Shown here piece after piece: positions 15,191 through 24,655 of a DNA stretch of 64,000 bases. Position 1 is the first letter of the stretch. Every line of letters starts with the position of its first letter. Location: positions 209,140 through 273,139 of the forward strand of contig NZ_BLJO01000005.1 in assembly GCF_009932555.1 (NCBI RefSeq), in the 5' to 3' direction. The DNA comes from Steroidobacter agaridevorans. GTDB lineage: Bacteria; Pseudomonadota; Gammaproteobacteria; Steroidobacterales; Steroidobacteraceae. The position numbers and the translations under genes are program-made. Under the pieces are notes generated by a model. That model had not been told where the DNA came from. It saw nothing but the letters and a program-made list of their open reading frames with translations, and did not search any database.

Positions 15191-17860
15191 CTAGCGTTTC
15201 ACTTCAAATGTCTGTCGGGCGCGAATGTCCGCGCTCGAGGCACCGACCTGCACTTCGTACTTGCCGGGATCGACCGTGTAACGCTTGGCGTTCACGTCAT
15301 AGTGACGCAGATCGCTGGACGCCTCGAGCGTGAAGCTGACATTGCCCACCTCGCCCGGCTTCAACGCAACGCGCTTCACACCACGCAGATCTTTGTTGGC
15401 CCACTGCTGCTTGGAGTCCTTCGGCGCAACGTACAGCTGAACGACTTCCTCACCGGCCCGCGAGCCCGCGTTCTTCACCGTGAGCGACGCCTGAATCGTT
15501 CCATCCGGAGCGACGTTCGCGCGATCCAGCTTCAGGTTCGAATACTCGAAGCGCGTGTACGAAAGCCCGTGGCCGAACGGATACAACGGCTGGCCCGTGA
15601 AATAACGATACGTCCGGCCCTGCATGGCGTAGTCATCGAACGCCGGCAACTTTTCGTTCTCTTTGTAGAACGTGACAGGCAGGCGACCCGACGGATTCAC
15701 GTTGCCGAACAACACATCCGCCACCGCATTGCCACCGCGCTGACCCGGATACCATGCCATCAGGATCGCAGGCAGACGCTGCTGCGCCCAATCGACCGCG
15801 AGCGCCGAGCCGCCCGTGAGCACCAACGCAACCGGCTTGCCCGTGGCCTGCAACGCTTCGAGCAGTTTTCGCTGGCTGCCGGGCAAGCGCAGATCGGTGC
15901 GATCGCCGCCGGCGAAGCCCGGATAGCTCACCTTCATCTCCTCGCCTTCGACATCGCCCGTCAGACCGCCGACGAACACAACTGCATCGGCGGCGCGTGC
16001 GGCGTCCATTGCTTCTTCGAATGGCGCCTTGGCGCCGGGGCGTCGCCAGCCCAAGCGGATTTCGGCGTCGCGGATGTCTTCGAAGTATTCGAGCTTGATG
16101 CGATAGGCCCGCCCGCCTTCGAGATCCACGCTCGCGCTGTGACTTTTCACGCGCTCGTTCTGATCCCAGCCGTTCACGATCAGGCGATCGTCGATATACA
16201 AACGCACACCATCGTTCGCACCCACGACCAGCTCGTACTTGCCCGAAGTCGGCGGTAGCAACTGACCGGTCCAGCGAACGCTGAAGTCATCGCCGGCCAG
16301 CGCCTGCGCATTCGACAGCTCACCTCGCGCAGCCAGGTCATCGGTCGGCGCGCCGCGATCCCAACGGAACGCGATTCGCGAATCGACGCGCGTCATCACC
16401 GGCGCGCCCGCAAAGTCGCGCCCCCGGAAGTATTCGCCTTTGAGGCCCTGCTCTTTCGAATTTGCATCGGGCCGCAGGAAGTTCGCGTCGATCAGCGGCA
16501 CCGCGCGAGGCTCTTCGCGTCCTTCGACCAGGTCGACGCCACGCGAATAGATCACCTTCGTCTGCTTGCCCGCTGCCTCACGGATGCCCTGGAGAATCGT
16601 CACTGGAGCCGCCGGCGTGCCGTAGTAATTGCCGAGCAGCGACATGACTTCATCGGCTGTCGGACCGATGACAGCCAGCGTTTTGATATCGCGCGAAAGC
16701 GGCAACATGCCGTCGTTCTTCAGCATCACGATGGATGACTGCGCTGCCCGCCGCGCCAGCTGATCGTGTTCCGCCGATTGATTGACCGAATATGGAATCT
16801 GCGCCCACCGTACACGCTCGGGCGGATCGAACATGCCCAACTGAAAGCGCGTCAGCATCAGCTTGCCCACAGCGGCGTCGATCTCTTTCTCGCTGATCAG
16901 ATTCTGCTTCACGGCCGGCAGGAGAGCGTCATAGGTCTTGCCGCAGTCCAGCTCGCAGCCATAGCGCACGCCCAGCGCGGCGGCTTCGGGCGCCGTCGCG
17001 ACGATCTTGTGATGTTTCCAGATGTCCTCGATGGAATCGCAGTCCGAGACGACGTAGCCATCGAAGCCCCAGTCCTTGCGAAGAATCTGCTGTAACAGCC
17101 GCGGACTGGCGGAAGCCGATTCGCCATACACGCGGTTATATGCACCCATCACCGACGCGACCTTGCCCTCCTGAACGAGCGCTTGGAACGCAGGCAGATA
17201 GGTGTCGTACAGATCGCGCTCGCTCGGATGCACGTCGAAGTGATGTCGATCCGCCTCCGGCCCGCTATGCACCGCGAAGTGCTTGGCGGTGGCGTCGACC
17301 TTCCGATACTTCGGATCGTCGCCCTGCAAGCCCTTCACGAACGCGACGCCCATGCGCGCAGTGAGCCATGGATCTTCGCCGTAGGTTTCCTGTCCGCGTC
17401 CCCAGCGAGGATCGCGGAAGATATTGATGTTGGGGGACCAGAACGTCAGGCCCTGATAGCGCTTGCGCAGACCGCGACGTGCGAATTCATGATGCTTGGC
17501 GCGCGCCTCGTCACTGATGGCAGTCGCGATCTCGAACATCATCTTCTCGTCGAAGGTCGCGGAGAGCCCGATAGCTTGCGGGAACACGGTCGCCGCGCCG
17601 GCGCGAGCGACGCCGTGCAACGCTTCATTCCACCATTCGTACTCGGGAACATCGAGCCGCGGAATGGCAGGCGCGGCGTTGCCCAACTGGGCGATCTTTT
17701 CTTCCAAGGTCATGCGGGACACCAGGTCGGCCGCACGTTCCTCGAACGACTTGTTCAAATCCTTGTATGCAGGCTGCTCGGCGCCTGCCGAGAACGAAAC
17801 GCACAGCAGTGCGGCAACGGTCAAGGCAAGCTTCGTCGATCCCGACTTCATGTAGCGCAT
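15191..17860 (-). CDS. GH3 exo-beta-xylosidase-type enzyme with inserted PA14 domain, secreted
   Basis: About 889 residues from the ATG at 17860; the frame is open further upstream but that part overlaps the mannonate dehydratase gene. A signal peptide (LALTVAALLCVSFSAGA) follows the start. The catalytic domain shows HSGPEADRHHF and the nucleophile in YVVSDCDSIEDIW (about D273); SDCD is typical of xylosidase-type GH3 members, while SDW/SDY is usual in glucosidases. A PA14 carbohydrate-binding domain sits inside the second domain (about 473-603, KGEYFRGRDFAG, DGVRLYIDDRLIVNGW). The C-terminal fibronectin-like domain has FPF replaced by YPFGHGLSYTRF. Expected role: removal of xylose from xylo-oligosaccharide ends, probably in the periplasm. 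It starts 2 bases after the stop of the mannonate dehydratase gene, as last gene of a four-gene operon (GH67, CE20, ManD, GH3). Confidence 0.9.
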   Translation of the reverse strand: MRYMKSGSTKLALTVAALLCVSFSAGAEQPAYKDLNKSFEERAADLVSRMTLEEKIAQLGNAAPAIPRLDVPEYEWWNEALHGVARAGAATVFPQAIGLSATFDEKMMFEIATAISDEARAKHHEFARRGLRKRYQGLTFWSPNINIFRDPRWGRGQETYGEDPWLTARMGVAFVKGLQGDDPKYRKVDATAKHFAVHSGPEADRHHFDVHPSERDLYDTYLPAFQALVQEGKVASVMGAYNRVYGESASASPRLLQQILRKDWGFDGYVVSDCDSIEDIWKHHKIVATAPEAAALGVRYGCELDCGKTYDALLPAVKQNLISEKEIDAAVGKLMLTRFQLGMFDPPERVRWAQIPYSVNQSAEHDQLARRAAQSSIVMLKNDGMLPLSRDIKTLAVIGPTADEVMSLLGNYYGTPAAPVTILQGIREAAGKQTKVIYSRGVDLVEGREEPRAVPLIDANFLRPDANSKEQGLKGEYFRGRDFAGAPVMTRVDSRIAFRWDRGAPTDDLAARGELSNAQALAGDDFSVRWTGQLLPPTSGKYELVVGANDGVRLYIDDRLIVNGWDQNERVKSHSASVDLEGGRAYRIKLEYFEDIRDAEIRLGWRRPGAKAPFEEAMDAARAADAVVFVGGLTGDVEGEEMKVSYPGFAGGDRTDLRLPGSQRKLLEALQATGKPVALVLTGGSALAVDWAQQRLPAILMAWYPGQRGGNAVADVLFGNVNPSGRLPVTFYKENEKLPAFDDYAMQGRTYRYFTGQPLYPFGHGLSYTRFEYSNLKLDRANVAPDGTIQASLTVKNAGSRAGEEVVQLYVAPKDSKQQWANKDLRGVKRVALKPGEVGNVSFTLEASSDLRHYDVNAKRYTVDPGKYEVQVGASSADIRARQTFEVKR

Positions 17861-17862
17861 GG

Positions 17863-19122
17863 TTACCAATCCCACATTGAGCCGTCTTCCAGACGAGCGA
17901 TAGGTAGTTGTTTGGGCGAGTACGGATACTTCGCCGCGAGTTTTTCGTCGATGGTGACGCCGTGTCCCGGCGACTCGCCACAGTGCAGCCGGCCATCGCT
18001 GAAACGATAGTCGTGCGGAAACACTTCGTCGGTCTCCTTGGCGTGATGCATCCACTCCTGAATGCCGAAGTTCGGCACCCAGGTGTCGAAATGCAGGGCC
18101 GCGCCCATGCACACCGGCGACAGATCGGTCGCGCCGTGAAAACCCGTGCGCACTTGATACAGCGATGCAAAGTCCGCGAGCCGACGGACGTGCGTGATGC
18201 CGCCCGCGTGCACGATGGTCGTGCGGATGTAGTCGATGAGCTGATTCTCGATCAGATGTTTGCAATCCCAGATCGAGTTGAACACCTCACCGACGGCGAG
18301 CGGCGTTACGGAGTGATGCCGGATCAGCTCGAATGCCTTCTGATTCTCCGCTGGTGTCGCATCTTCCAGCCAGAACAGGCGGTATGGCTCGAGGCTCCGC
18401 GCCAGACGCGCCGCCTCGATCGGTGTCATGCGGTGATGACCATCGTGCAGCAGCTCGACCTCGTTGCCATGATCGATGCGCAACTGCTCGAACAGCTTAG
18501 GCACGATCTCCAGATACTTCGGCGTCGACCACAACGTCTCCAGCGGCAGCTGCGTTTCCGCGGGCTCATAAGCCTTACCGCCGCTGGCAATGCCGTACGT
18601 CTTTGCCAATCCGGGCACTGCGCACTGAGCGCGGACCGCACGAAATCCCATTCCGATGTAGCGAGCGACTTCATCGCTGGTCTCAGCGATGTCGCGGCCG
18701 TTGGCATGCGCGTAGACGAGCGCACCCTCGCGCGAACGACCGCCGAGCATTTGATAAAGCGGCAGACCGGCGAGCTTCGAAACGATGTCCCACAACGCCA
18801 CGTCGACAGCAGCAATCGCCGTCATCGTCACAGGGCCACGACGCCAATACGCGCCGCGATAGAAAAACTGCCAGGTGTCTTCGATGCGACCGGCATCTTT
18901 GCCGATCAAGTTGGGAACGATGTGCTCTTGCAGATAGGCCGCGACGGCCAGCTCGCGACCGTTCAGCGTGGCGTCGCCGAGCCCGGTGATTCCCGAGCGC
19001 GTGACGATCTGCAACGTAACGAAATTACGACCCGGACAAGTCACGATCACCTTGGCGTCGACGATCTCGCGATCCCGACTCGAGCCGGCCACTGCTGGCG
19101 ACTCTTTCTCGACCTTCATCAT
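17863..19122 (-). CDS. D-mannonate dehydratase, enolase superfamily (ManD/RspA-like)
   Basis: The 419-residue protein matches the ManD branch of the enolase superfamily. ManD turns D-mannonate into 2-keto-3-deoxy-D-gluconate in the cytosol, a step of glucuronate breakdown. The capping domain is at about 15-130 and the barrel follows. Metal ligands can be assigned to [24 protein letters not shown] and LAVGEVFNS; the end MWDW is typical. Some ManD-family proteins are poor mannonate dehydratases, but the neighbouring alpha-glucuronidase makes uronate metabolism the obvious role. No uronate isomerase (UxaC) or fructuronate reductase (UxuB) gene is in the window. The ATG at 19122 overlaps the stop of the esterase gene in an ATGA arrangement. 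Confidence 0.88.
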   Translation of the reverse strand: MMKVEKESPAVAGSSRDREIVDAKVIVTCPGRNFVTLQIVTRSGITGLGDATLNGRELAVAAYLQEHIVPNLIGKDAGRIEDTWQFFYRGAYWRRGPVTMTAIAAVDVALWDIVSKLAGLPLYQMLGGRSREGALVYAHANGRDIAETSDEVARYIGMGFRAVRAQCAVPGLAKTYGIASGGKAYEPAETQLPLETLWSTPKYLEIVPKLFEQLRIDHGNEVELLHDGHHRMTPIEAARLARSLEPYRLFWLEDATPAENQKAFELIRHHSVTPLAVGEVFNSIWDCKHLIENQLIDYIRTTIVHAGGITHVRRLADFASLYQVRTGFHGATDLSPVCMGAALHFDTWVPNFGIQEWMHHAKETDEVFPHDYRFSDGRLHCGESPGHGVTIDEKLAAKYPYSPKQLPIARLEDGSMWDW

Positions 19123-21059
19123 TTGACCTCGATCTGGAACGGACCGGCCGGCAGCGGCGCCGTGTCATATAACGTGCACACGGGGCTGTCGGCCCAGCAA
19201 TAACGGACGCGCGTCGCAGTCCCTGAGTTCGCGCTATTCAACAGCACGCGCTGACCTTGAATCGTCGCTTCGGCGTATTCGCAGGTGCCCGCAGCAGCGC
19301 CGCAGGTTTCGAAGCCGATCGGACGCGCGGCGCTGTAGGCCACGAGCTTTCCGGTGACATCCGCGAATTCAACCGAAACAGCGTCGCCCTCGCGACGCGC
19401 GCTCGCCGGCACAGGGCCGGACGGGGGAGCAGTGTCCTTGTACAGAACATGCCGAGCCGCACGAGCAAGCCGCCGCGCGACCTCTTGTTTGTTGGCCGGA
19501 TGAACGTCGGTGTACTCGCCCAGATCGATGGCAACCGCGAGAGCCGCATTCGGATCTGCCTTCACCGCGAGGCGCTGCGCTTCGCGCGTCTTCGCCCAGC
19601 CGCTTTCGGTCGGCTCTGTCGAGGCCGGGCCGTAGCCCGCGAGTTGCACCACGAAGAACGGCACGCTCGCACCGAACTGCGTGCGCCAATCGGCCATGAA
19701 TCGGGTCAACAGCGCCTGATACTGATCGCCTTCATCGGTATTGGATTCGCCCTGATACCAAACGACGCCACGCAGGCTGAGATTCGACAGCGGCGCGATC
19801 ATGCCGTTGTGGATCACGCCCAATCCGGCAGTTGCCTCCCAGGGCGCACGCAACGGATACGCAGCATTGGCCGGCGGCAATTGGTAACGCCATTCCTTGT
19901 TGAGCAAGACGTTCGAGCCATCGGCGAAGCGAATTGCACGACTTTCCATGGAACCGGGCAGACCGCCGCTCGCGTATGTATCGAGCACGCTGACGACGAC
20001 CGTGTTCTCTCCAGCACGCAGCACCTTCGGCGGCAGCGGATAAGATTTTTCGCCGCCCGGGCCCGCGGCCCCCACCAGGCGGCCGTTGATCCAAACTTGA
20101 TCGGACTCATCGACGCGCCCCAAGGCGAGCGTGGCTTGCTGCGCGGCTTGTGACTTCGTCAAAGTCACATTCGTCCGATACCACAGCATGCCGTCGTACT
20201 TGGCCAACTCGGGCACGCCCCACTCTTCCCAGTAGCCGCGCTCCACCGGTGCAGGCTTCCACTCGCCGTTGGGCTTTGCGCTCCAGGGCTCCTGGCCCGG
20301 ACGATCTTTGGTGCGCTCGCGCCACCAGCCTTCCCAAATGCTGGCCCACTGAGCGTTCGCAGCGATCGGGTCTTTGCTCGACAGCGCCAGCGCGTCCAGC
20401 GCGCCCTCATAACCGCCCATCGAACGAAGCGCCGGCGCCGTCATCCAGGACTGGATCTTCGATCCGCCCCAGGCCGCGGCGATCAAGCCCATCGGCACCT
20501 TGTCTTTCTTCTGCAGCTCGCGCGCGAAATACAAACAAACGGCCGAGAACTCCGGCACTGTCTGCGGCGACGCCTTCAACCATTTCACCGGACTGGCAAA
20601 GCCGTACTGAGGAACCGGATTGTTCGCCAACGGCACGGTCAGCATGCGAATGGAGTCGTTCGTCGAGTTGAGGATCTCCGAACGAGAATCGAGCGCGCGG
20701 TGGACTTGCAGGACCATGTTGGACTGGCCCGTGCACAACCACACGTCGCCGATCATCACATCGTCGACGACCTGCTTTTCGCCCGAGGCGGCGGCGACGG
20801 ACAGCTGATAAGGACCGCCCGCGCTCATGCTTGGCAGGCTCGCTCGCCAACTCCCCGTCGCGTCCACCTTCGCCTGTACGCTCGAGCTCGCCAACGTCAC
20901 GGTGAGCGACTCACCCGGCTCGGCGCGTCCCCAAACATTGATCGCCTGCTCCCGCTGCAGGACCACGTGATCCTGAAACAGGTCGTGCAGCAGCGGAGCC
21001 GCATTCGCGCTTGTCGTCGAGAGTACTGCCAACAGCGCGCCCGGGATCCACTTCGACAT
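19119..21059 (-). CDS. Sialate-O-acetylesterase-family enzyme, probably a CE20-like xylan acetylesterase
   Basis: An SGNH-fold esterase of about 646 residues with signal peptide ([19 protein letters not shown]). The catalytic Ser lies in GQSNM (about S113) and the His in DVHP (about H520). Between them, at about 290-400, is a beta-rich insertion ([25 protein letters not shown]) like the jelly roll of glycoside hydrolase 2 families. This inserted architecture matches CE20 acetylesterases described from Xanthomonas xylan loci. The annotation 'sialate esterase' usual for such proteins is probably misleading here: all neighbours act on xylan. The start at 21059 is preferred because GAGGA lies 8 bases upstream; an in-frame ATG at 21074 is the alternative. 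It lies between GH67 and ManD, overlapping the latter by 4 bases. Confidence 0.85.
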   Translation of the reverse strand: MSKWIPGALLAVLSTTSANAAPLLHDLFQDHVVLQREQAINVWGRAEPGESLTVTLASSSVQAKVDATGSWRASLPSMSAGGPYQLSVAAASGEKQVVDDVMIGDVWLCTGQSNMVLQVHRALDSRSEILNSTNDSIRMLTVPLANNPVPQYGFASPVKWLKASPQTVPEFSAVCLYFARELQKKDKVPMGLIAAAWGGSKIQSWMTAPALRSMGGYEGALDALALSSKDPIAANAQWASIWEGWWRERTKDRPGQEPWSAKPNGEWKPAPVERGYWEEWGVPELAKYDGMLWYRTNVTLTKSQAAQQATLALGRVDESDQVWINGRLVGAAGPGGEKSYPLPPKVLRAGENTVVVSVLDTYASGGLPGSMESRAIRFADGSNVLLNKEWRYQLPPANAAYPLRAPWEATAGLGVIHNGMIAPLSNLSLRGVVWYQGESNTDEGDQYQALLTRFMADWRTQFGASVPFFVVQLAGYGPASTEPTESGWAKTREAQRLAVKADPNAALAVAIDLGEYTDVHPANKQEVARRLARAARHVLYKDTAPPSGPVPASARREGDAVSVEFADVTGKLVAYSAARPIGFETCGAAAGTCEYAEATIQGQRVLLNSANSGTATRVRYCWADSPVCTLYDTAPLPAGPFQIEVK

Positions 21060-21076
21060 GCAGCGAGTCCTCATGA

Positions 21077-23269
21077 TCAGTGATGTCCCGGCGCGTACGG
21101 GAACTCGAGCGACTTGTAGTAATCGAGCGAGTGCTCAGGAGGCGCGAAACCTGCGGGCAGCGGGCGCTTCGAGAAGGTCTGGAAGTAAGCGATGCTGGCG
21201 TCGCGCCACCACTTTGCTTCCTTCTCCTGAATCTTCAGGAAGGCAGCGACCTCGTGGTGACGTTCGGCATCGACGAACGGCGCCAGCCCTTGCCACGTGC
21301 CTTCCATCTCGCGAACCGTGTCGACACCCCGCGTGTATCGATACACCAGCTCGTCCCATAGGATGCGGCCGGACTTCGTGCGGTAGTCCCAAGGCACGTG
21401 ATGGAACCACAGCAGGAACTGCTCCGGCACTCGCTTGAGATCGCCAAACTGTGCGGCCACGGGCGGCGCATATTGAGCGACGGCATTGCTGCCCGTCTTG
21501 GTGCGATCGAAGCCAATGCCGTTGGCGTCGGCGCGATGGTAGTAAACGGAAGTCCAGTCGGCGCGCGGACCGCCTTCGACCCACGGTCCCGGTCCATAGT
21601 GATGACCGCGTCCCATCAAATGATGCAAGCCGAGCGGCGTCATGTAATCGACGACCGCCTCGTGCGACTTCATCATCATCGCGACCACCGGCTTTACGAA
21701 CTGCGGATCGTTCGAGAACGTCATCCGCACCCATTCTTCGGCGAGGTCCTTGGACGACAGCATCGGATTCCAGGCGAGGCGCCCGAAGGCATACCAGTTC
21801 GCCTGCTCGAACTGCGCGCCGCTCCAGTTGCGATCGGTGCCGATGTTGGCCACGCCCGCAATTGCCGTGCGCGCGTAGTTATGTACGGAGCCATCGAGGA
21901 TCTTCGCCACCGTCGAACCCTGACGCGGGCGATAGGTGTCGGCACGCAGCACTTCTTCGTAGAACGCGCCGAGATAAACCAGATGCGTCGCGAAGCCCAG
22001 ATATTCCTTGGTGATCTGGAATTCCATGGCCAGCGGCGTCTTCGGCATGGCGCCGAACAAGGGATGGAACGGCTCGCGCGGCTGGAAATCGATGGCGCCG
22101 TTCTTCACCTGCACGAGCACGTTGTCGCGGAACTTGCCGTCGAGCGGCACGAACTCGTCGTAGGCCTGTTTGGCGCGATCGTCCGGCTGCTCGTGCGAAT
22201 AAACAAACGCACGCCAGATGACCGTGCCGCCGAACGGTTTGACGGCGTCGGCCAGCATGTTCGCGCCGTCGGCGTGAGTGCGGCCGTAATCCTGCGGGCC
22301 CGGCTGCCCTTCGGAGTTGGCTTTGACCAGGAACCCGCCGAAATCGGGGATAAATTTGTAGACCTCGGCAGCCTTTGCTTTCCACCACTGCTGCACACCG
22401 GGATCGGCGGGATCCGCCGTCTTCAAGCCGCCGATTTCGACTGGAGCACTGAAGCGCGCCGTTAGAAACACCCGGATGCCATACGGGCGAAACACGTTCG
22501 CCAGCGCCGCGGCCTTTTCCAGATACGGCGCAGTCAGCATCGTCGCGTTTGCATTGACGTTGGTCAGCACCGTCGCATTGATGCCGATCGACGCGTTGGC
22601 GCGCGCATAGTCGGTGTAGCGCGGGTCGAGATAGTCGGGCAGCTTGTGCCAGTCCCACAGCGAAAAGCCCGCGTAACCGCGCTCGACGGTGCGGTCGAGA
22701 TTGTCCCAGTGATTCAGCATGCGCAGCTGAATGCGCGAGGACTCGGTGATGTTGATGTTGCCCAACGGCTGCTGGGTCTGCAGCACCCGCAGGAAATGAA
22801 ACACGCCGTAGAGCACACCGACATCGTCGTTGGCCGCGATGATCACGGTCGCCTGGCCATTGATGGGCCGGTGACGAATGACATAACCCTGCGCCGCCAG
22901 CCCCTTCAAGCCCAGATCGAACTGAGCAATCTGCGCGTTCGACTGTGGCGTGCCGATCACCAATGCGGGCGCCGACACACTCTCGACGGCAGCAGGCTGT
23001 TGCGACAGTAAGCCGTTCAACCCGCGCAACAATTCGTCCTTGGCGGCAACGAGGGTCGGCGAAGGAGTCGGCATCACGAGCTGAGTCGTGGCTCCGGCAT
23101 AACGATCGCGCTGATCGGCAGGTAGCGGGCGATAGCGGAGCCAGAGCTCATAGCCATCTTCGGCGGCGGCGGGTTGCATGAAAAGCGCCGCGCACAGCGC
23201 CCAAATAGACATGACTGCTCGAAACAAAGGCGCGCATCCGCCACCCAACGAACGATGACCTGGCGCCAT
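21077..23269 (-). CDS. Alpha-glucuronidase GH67
   Basis: GH67 enzymes release (4-O-methyl-)D-glucuronic acid from the non-reducing end of aldouronic acids made from xylan. The 730-residue protein has the usual length and a signal peptide (AVMSIWALCAALFMQPAAA), suggesting periplasmic action. The N-terminal domain is at about 40-165, the TIM barrel at about 170-490 and the helical C-terminal domain follows. Recognisable motifs are the probable general acid in KANSEGQPGP (about E320), VKNGAIDFQPREPFHP and MEFQITKEYLG, which carry the other conserved acidic residues. The start at 23269 has AGGGGAAG just upstream. It is the first gene of a leftward operon, divergent from the LacI regulator, with an operator-like sequence 33 bases upstream. 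Confidence 0.93.
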   Translation of the reverse strand: MAPGHRSLGGGCAPLFRAVMSIWALCAALFMQPAAAEDGYELWLRYRPLPADQRDRYAGATTQLVMPTPSPTLVAAKDELLRGLNGLLSQQPAAVESVSAPALVIGTPQSNAQIAQFDLGLKGLAAQGYVIRHRPINGQATVIIAANDDVGVLYGVFHFLRVLQTQQPLGNINITESSRIQLRMLNHWDNLDRTVERGYAGFSLWDWHKLPDYLDPRYTDYARANASIGINATVLTNVNANATMLTAPYLEKAAALANVFRPYGIRVFLTARFSAPVEIGGLKTADPADPGVQQWWKAKAAEVYKFIPDFGGFLVKANSEGQPGPQDYGRTHADGANMLADAVKPFGGTVIWRAFVYSHEQPDDRAKQAYDEFVPLDGKFRDNVLVQVKNGAIDFQPREPFHPLFGAMPKTPLAMEFQITKEYLGFATHLVYLGAFYEEVLRADTYRPRQGSTVAKILDGSVHNYARTAIAGVANIGTDRNWSGAQFEQANWYAFGRLAWNPMLSSKDLAEEWVRMTFSNDPQFVKPVVAMMMKSHEAVVDYMTPLGLHHLMGRGHHYGPGPWVEGGPRADWTSVYYHRADANGIGFDRTKTGSNAVAQYAPPVAAQFGDLKRVPEQFLLWFHHVPWDYRTKSGRILWDELVYRYTRGVDTVREMEGTWQGLAPFVDAERHHEVAAFLKIQEKEAKWWRDASIAYFQTFSKRPLPAGFAPPEHSLDYYKSLEFPYAPGHH

Positions 23270-23301
23270 CTCTTCCCCCTACCATCGGCTAACCGGAGTT
23301 T

Positions 23302-23315
23302 TGGTAACGGTAACA
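23302..23315. promoter_or_regulatory. LacI-family operator-like site in the GH67/lacI divergent region
   Basis: TGGTAACGGTAACA matches the palindrome at 12676 in 11 of 14 positions and keeps the central CG, but its own two halves agree only partly. It lies 33 bases from the GH67 start and 58 from the regulator start, so it could control both, including autoregulation. Confidence 0.5.
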
Positions 23316-23372
23316 CGGGCGCTCGACGCGCTTCCACCCTTCCCGACTCCGAGGCAATAATGTGCTGAATTC

Positions 23373-24488
23373 ATGAGCCCATCGGGCCCGTCACCTACAA
23401 CCTGCATGCAAAACGCACCTCGCAAAGCCCGCAACTCGGCCACTTCGACACGCCGTAAAAGCGCCGCTGTCACCATTCACGAAGTGGCCCAGCGCGCCGG
23501 CGTCTCGCCGATGACCGTGTCCCGCGTGGTCAACGGCAACGCCAATGTGCGGGCCGCGACTCGCGAATTGGTGATGCGCACGGTGCGCGAGCTCAACTAC
23601 ACACCGAACGCCGCCGCTCGCTCGCTGGCCGCCGCGTCCGGCACCCGGATCGCATTGATCTATACAAACCCGAGCTCGGCCTACTTGAGCGAGTTGCTGG
23701 TCGGCGCGCTCGACGGAGCCAGCAAGGCGGCAACGCAACTGGTGCTCGATACCTGGGATCACATGACGCGCGCGACCGAACGAGCCGCCGCTCGCAAGAT
23801 CGCCCAGAGCGTGGCCGGCGTGATTCTTCCGCCCCCTTTGTGCGAATCGAAAGCCGTTTGTTCCGAACTGGTGGCTGCGGGAATTCCGGTGGTCGCCATC
23901 GCTTCCGGGCGCTTCCAGCCGGACATTTCCGGCGTGCGCATCGACGACTTTCGCGCAGCGCAAGAAATGACCGAGCATTTGATTTCATTCGGACATTCGC
24001 GCATCGCCTTCATCAAAGGCCATCCCAATCAGACCGCCAGCGCCCTGCGCTACGAAGGTTTCCAGGCGGCCATGGCGGCGGCCGGCATACCGGTCGATCC
24101 GACCATGGTTCAGCAAGGGTTCTTCACCTATCGCTCCGGCCTGGAAGCGGCGGAGAAACTGCTCGCGCGCAAGAAGCCGCCAACAGCCATTTTTGCCAGC
24201 AACGACGACATGGCCGCGGCCGCCGTGTCGGTGGCTCACCGCCGGGGTATGGATGTACCGCGCGACATATCCGTGGTGGGTTTCGACGATACGCCGACCG
24301 CGACCACCGTCTGGCCCGAACTGACCACCATCCGTCAGCCGATCGCCGCGATGGCGGCGTCTTCCATCGACCTGCTGCTACGGAGCATTCGTCGCCGTAA
24401 GGACGGCGAAGCCCGGGTGGTGGTCGATCACGTCGTGGCTCACGTCCTGGTCAAGCGCGACTCGGTGGCCGCCCCCGGCCCAGGCTGA
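23373..24488 (+). CDS. LacI-family transcriptional regulator of the xylan/xylose genes
   Basis: A 371-residue LacI-family repressor. The helix-turn-helix is at about 34-55 (TIHEVAQRAGVSPMTVSRVVNG), followed by the hinge helix (YTPNAAARSLAA) and a periplasmic-binding-protein-like sensor domain (about 92-360). About 30 extra residues precede the DNA-binding domain; a second ATG 11 codons in would shorten them. The gene stands between the GH67 operon and the xylose operon, and palindromes of LacI type flank it. Inference: it represses the xylan and xylose genes until an inducer such as xylose, xylonate or a uronic acid binds. A short hairpin with TTCG-type loop follows the stop codon (about 24493-24506). 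Confidence 0.9.
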   Translation: MSPSGPSPTTCMQNAPRKARNSATSTRRKSAAVTIHEVAQRAGVSPMTVSRVVNGNANVRAATRELVMRTVRELNYTPNAAARSLAAASGTRIALIYTNPSSAYLSELLVGALDGASKAATQLVLDTWDHMTRATERAAARKIAQSVAGVILPPPLCESKAVCSELVAAGIPVVAIASGRFQPDISGVRIDDFRAAQEMTEHLISFGHSRIAFIKGHPNQTASALRYEGFQAAMAAAGIPVDPTMVQQGFFTYRSGLEAAEKLLARKKPPTAIFASNDDMAAAAVSVAHRRGMDVPRDISVVGFDDTPTATTVWPELTTIRQPIAAMAASSIDLLLRSIRRRKDGEARVVVDHVVAHVLVKRDSVAAPGPG

Positions 24489-24558
24489 TTCCGCGCTTCG
24501 GAGCGCATTTCCTTCCCCTCGTCCTACGTTCTGGTAAGGCAAGGTCGCGCTTGAATTT

Positions 24559-24572
24559 TGATAGCGCTATCA
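24559..24572. promoter_or_regulatory. LacI-family operator, perfect 14-bp palindrome, upstream of the xylose operon
   Basis: TGATAGCGCTATCA is a perfect palindrome with central CG. It lies 84 bases before the first gene of the xylose operon and 71 bases after the LacI gene. It shares its left ten bases with the site at 12454. Confidence 0.78.
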
Positions 24573-24655
24573 CTACGCTCGTCCATCAGCATGAGGCCAT
24601 TGAGAGCCTCGCTTCGCCAATCTACCCATAGGCGTCATCTCAGGGGGCGCAATTT

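Noticed and set aside
12748-17860. Local duplication of the two GH3 genes
   Set aside because: They are convergent, differ in length, in active-site motif (SDY against SDCD) and in the PA14 insertion, so they are old paralogues rather than a recent copy.
17861-18265. N-terminal extension of the PA14-containing GH3 protein
   Set aside because: The upstream part overlaps the mannonate dehydratase gene in another frame and lacks family similarity; the signal peptide directly after 17860 marks the true start.
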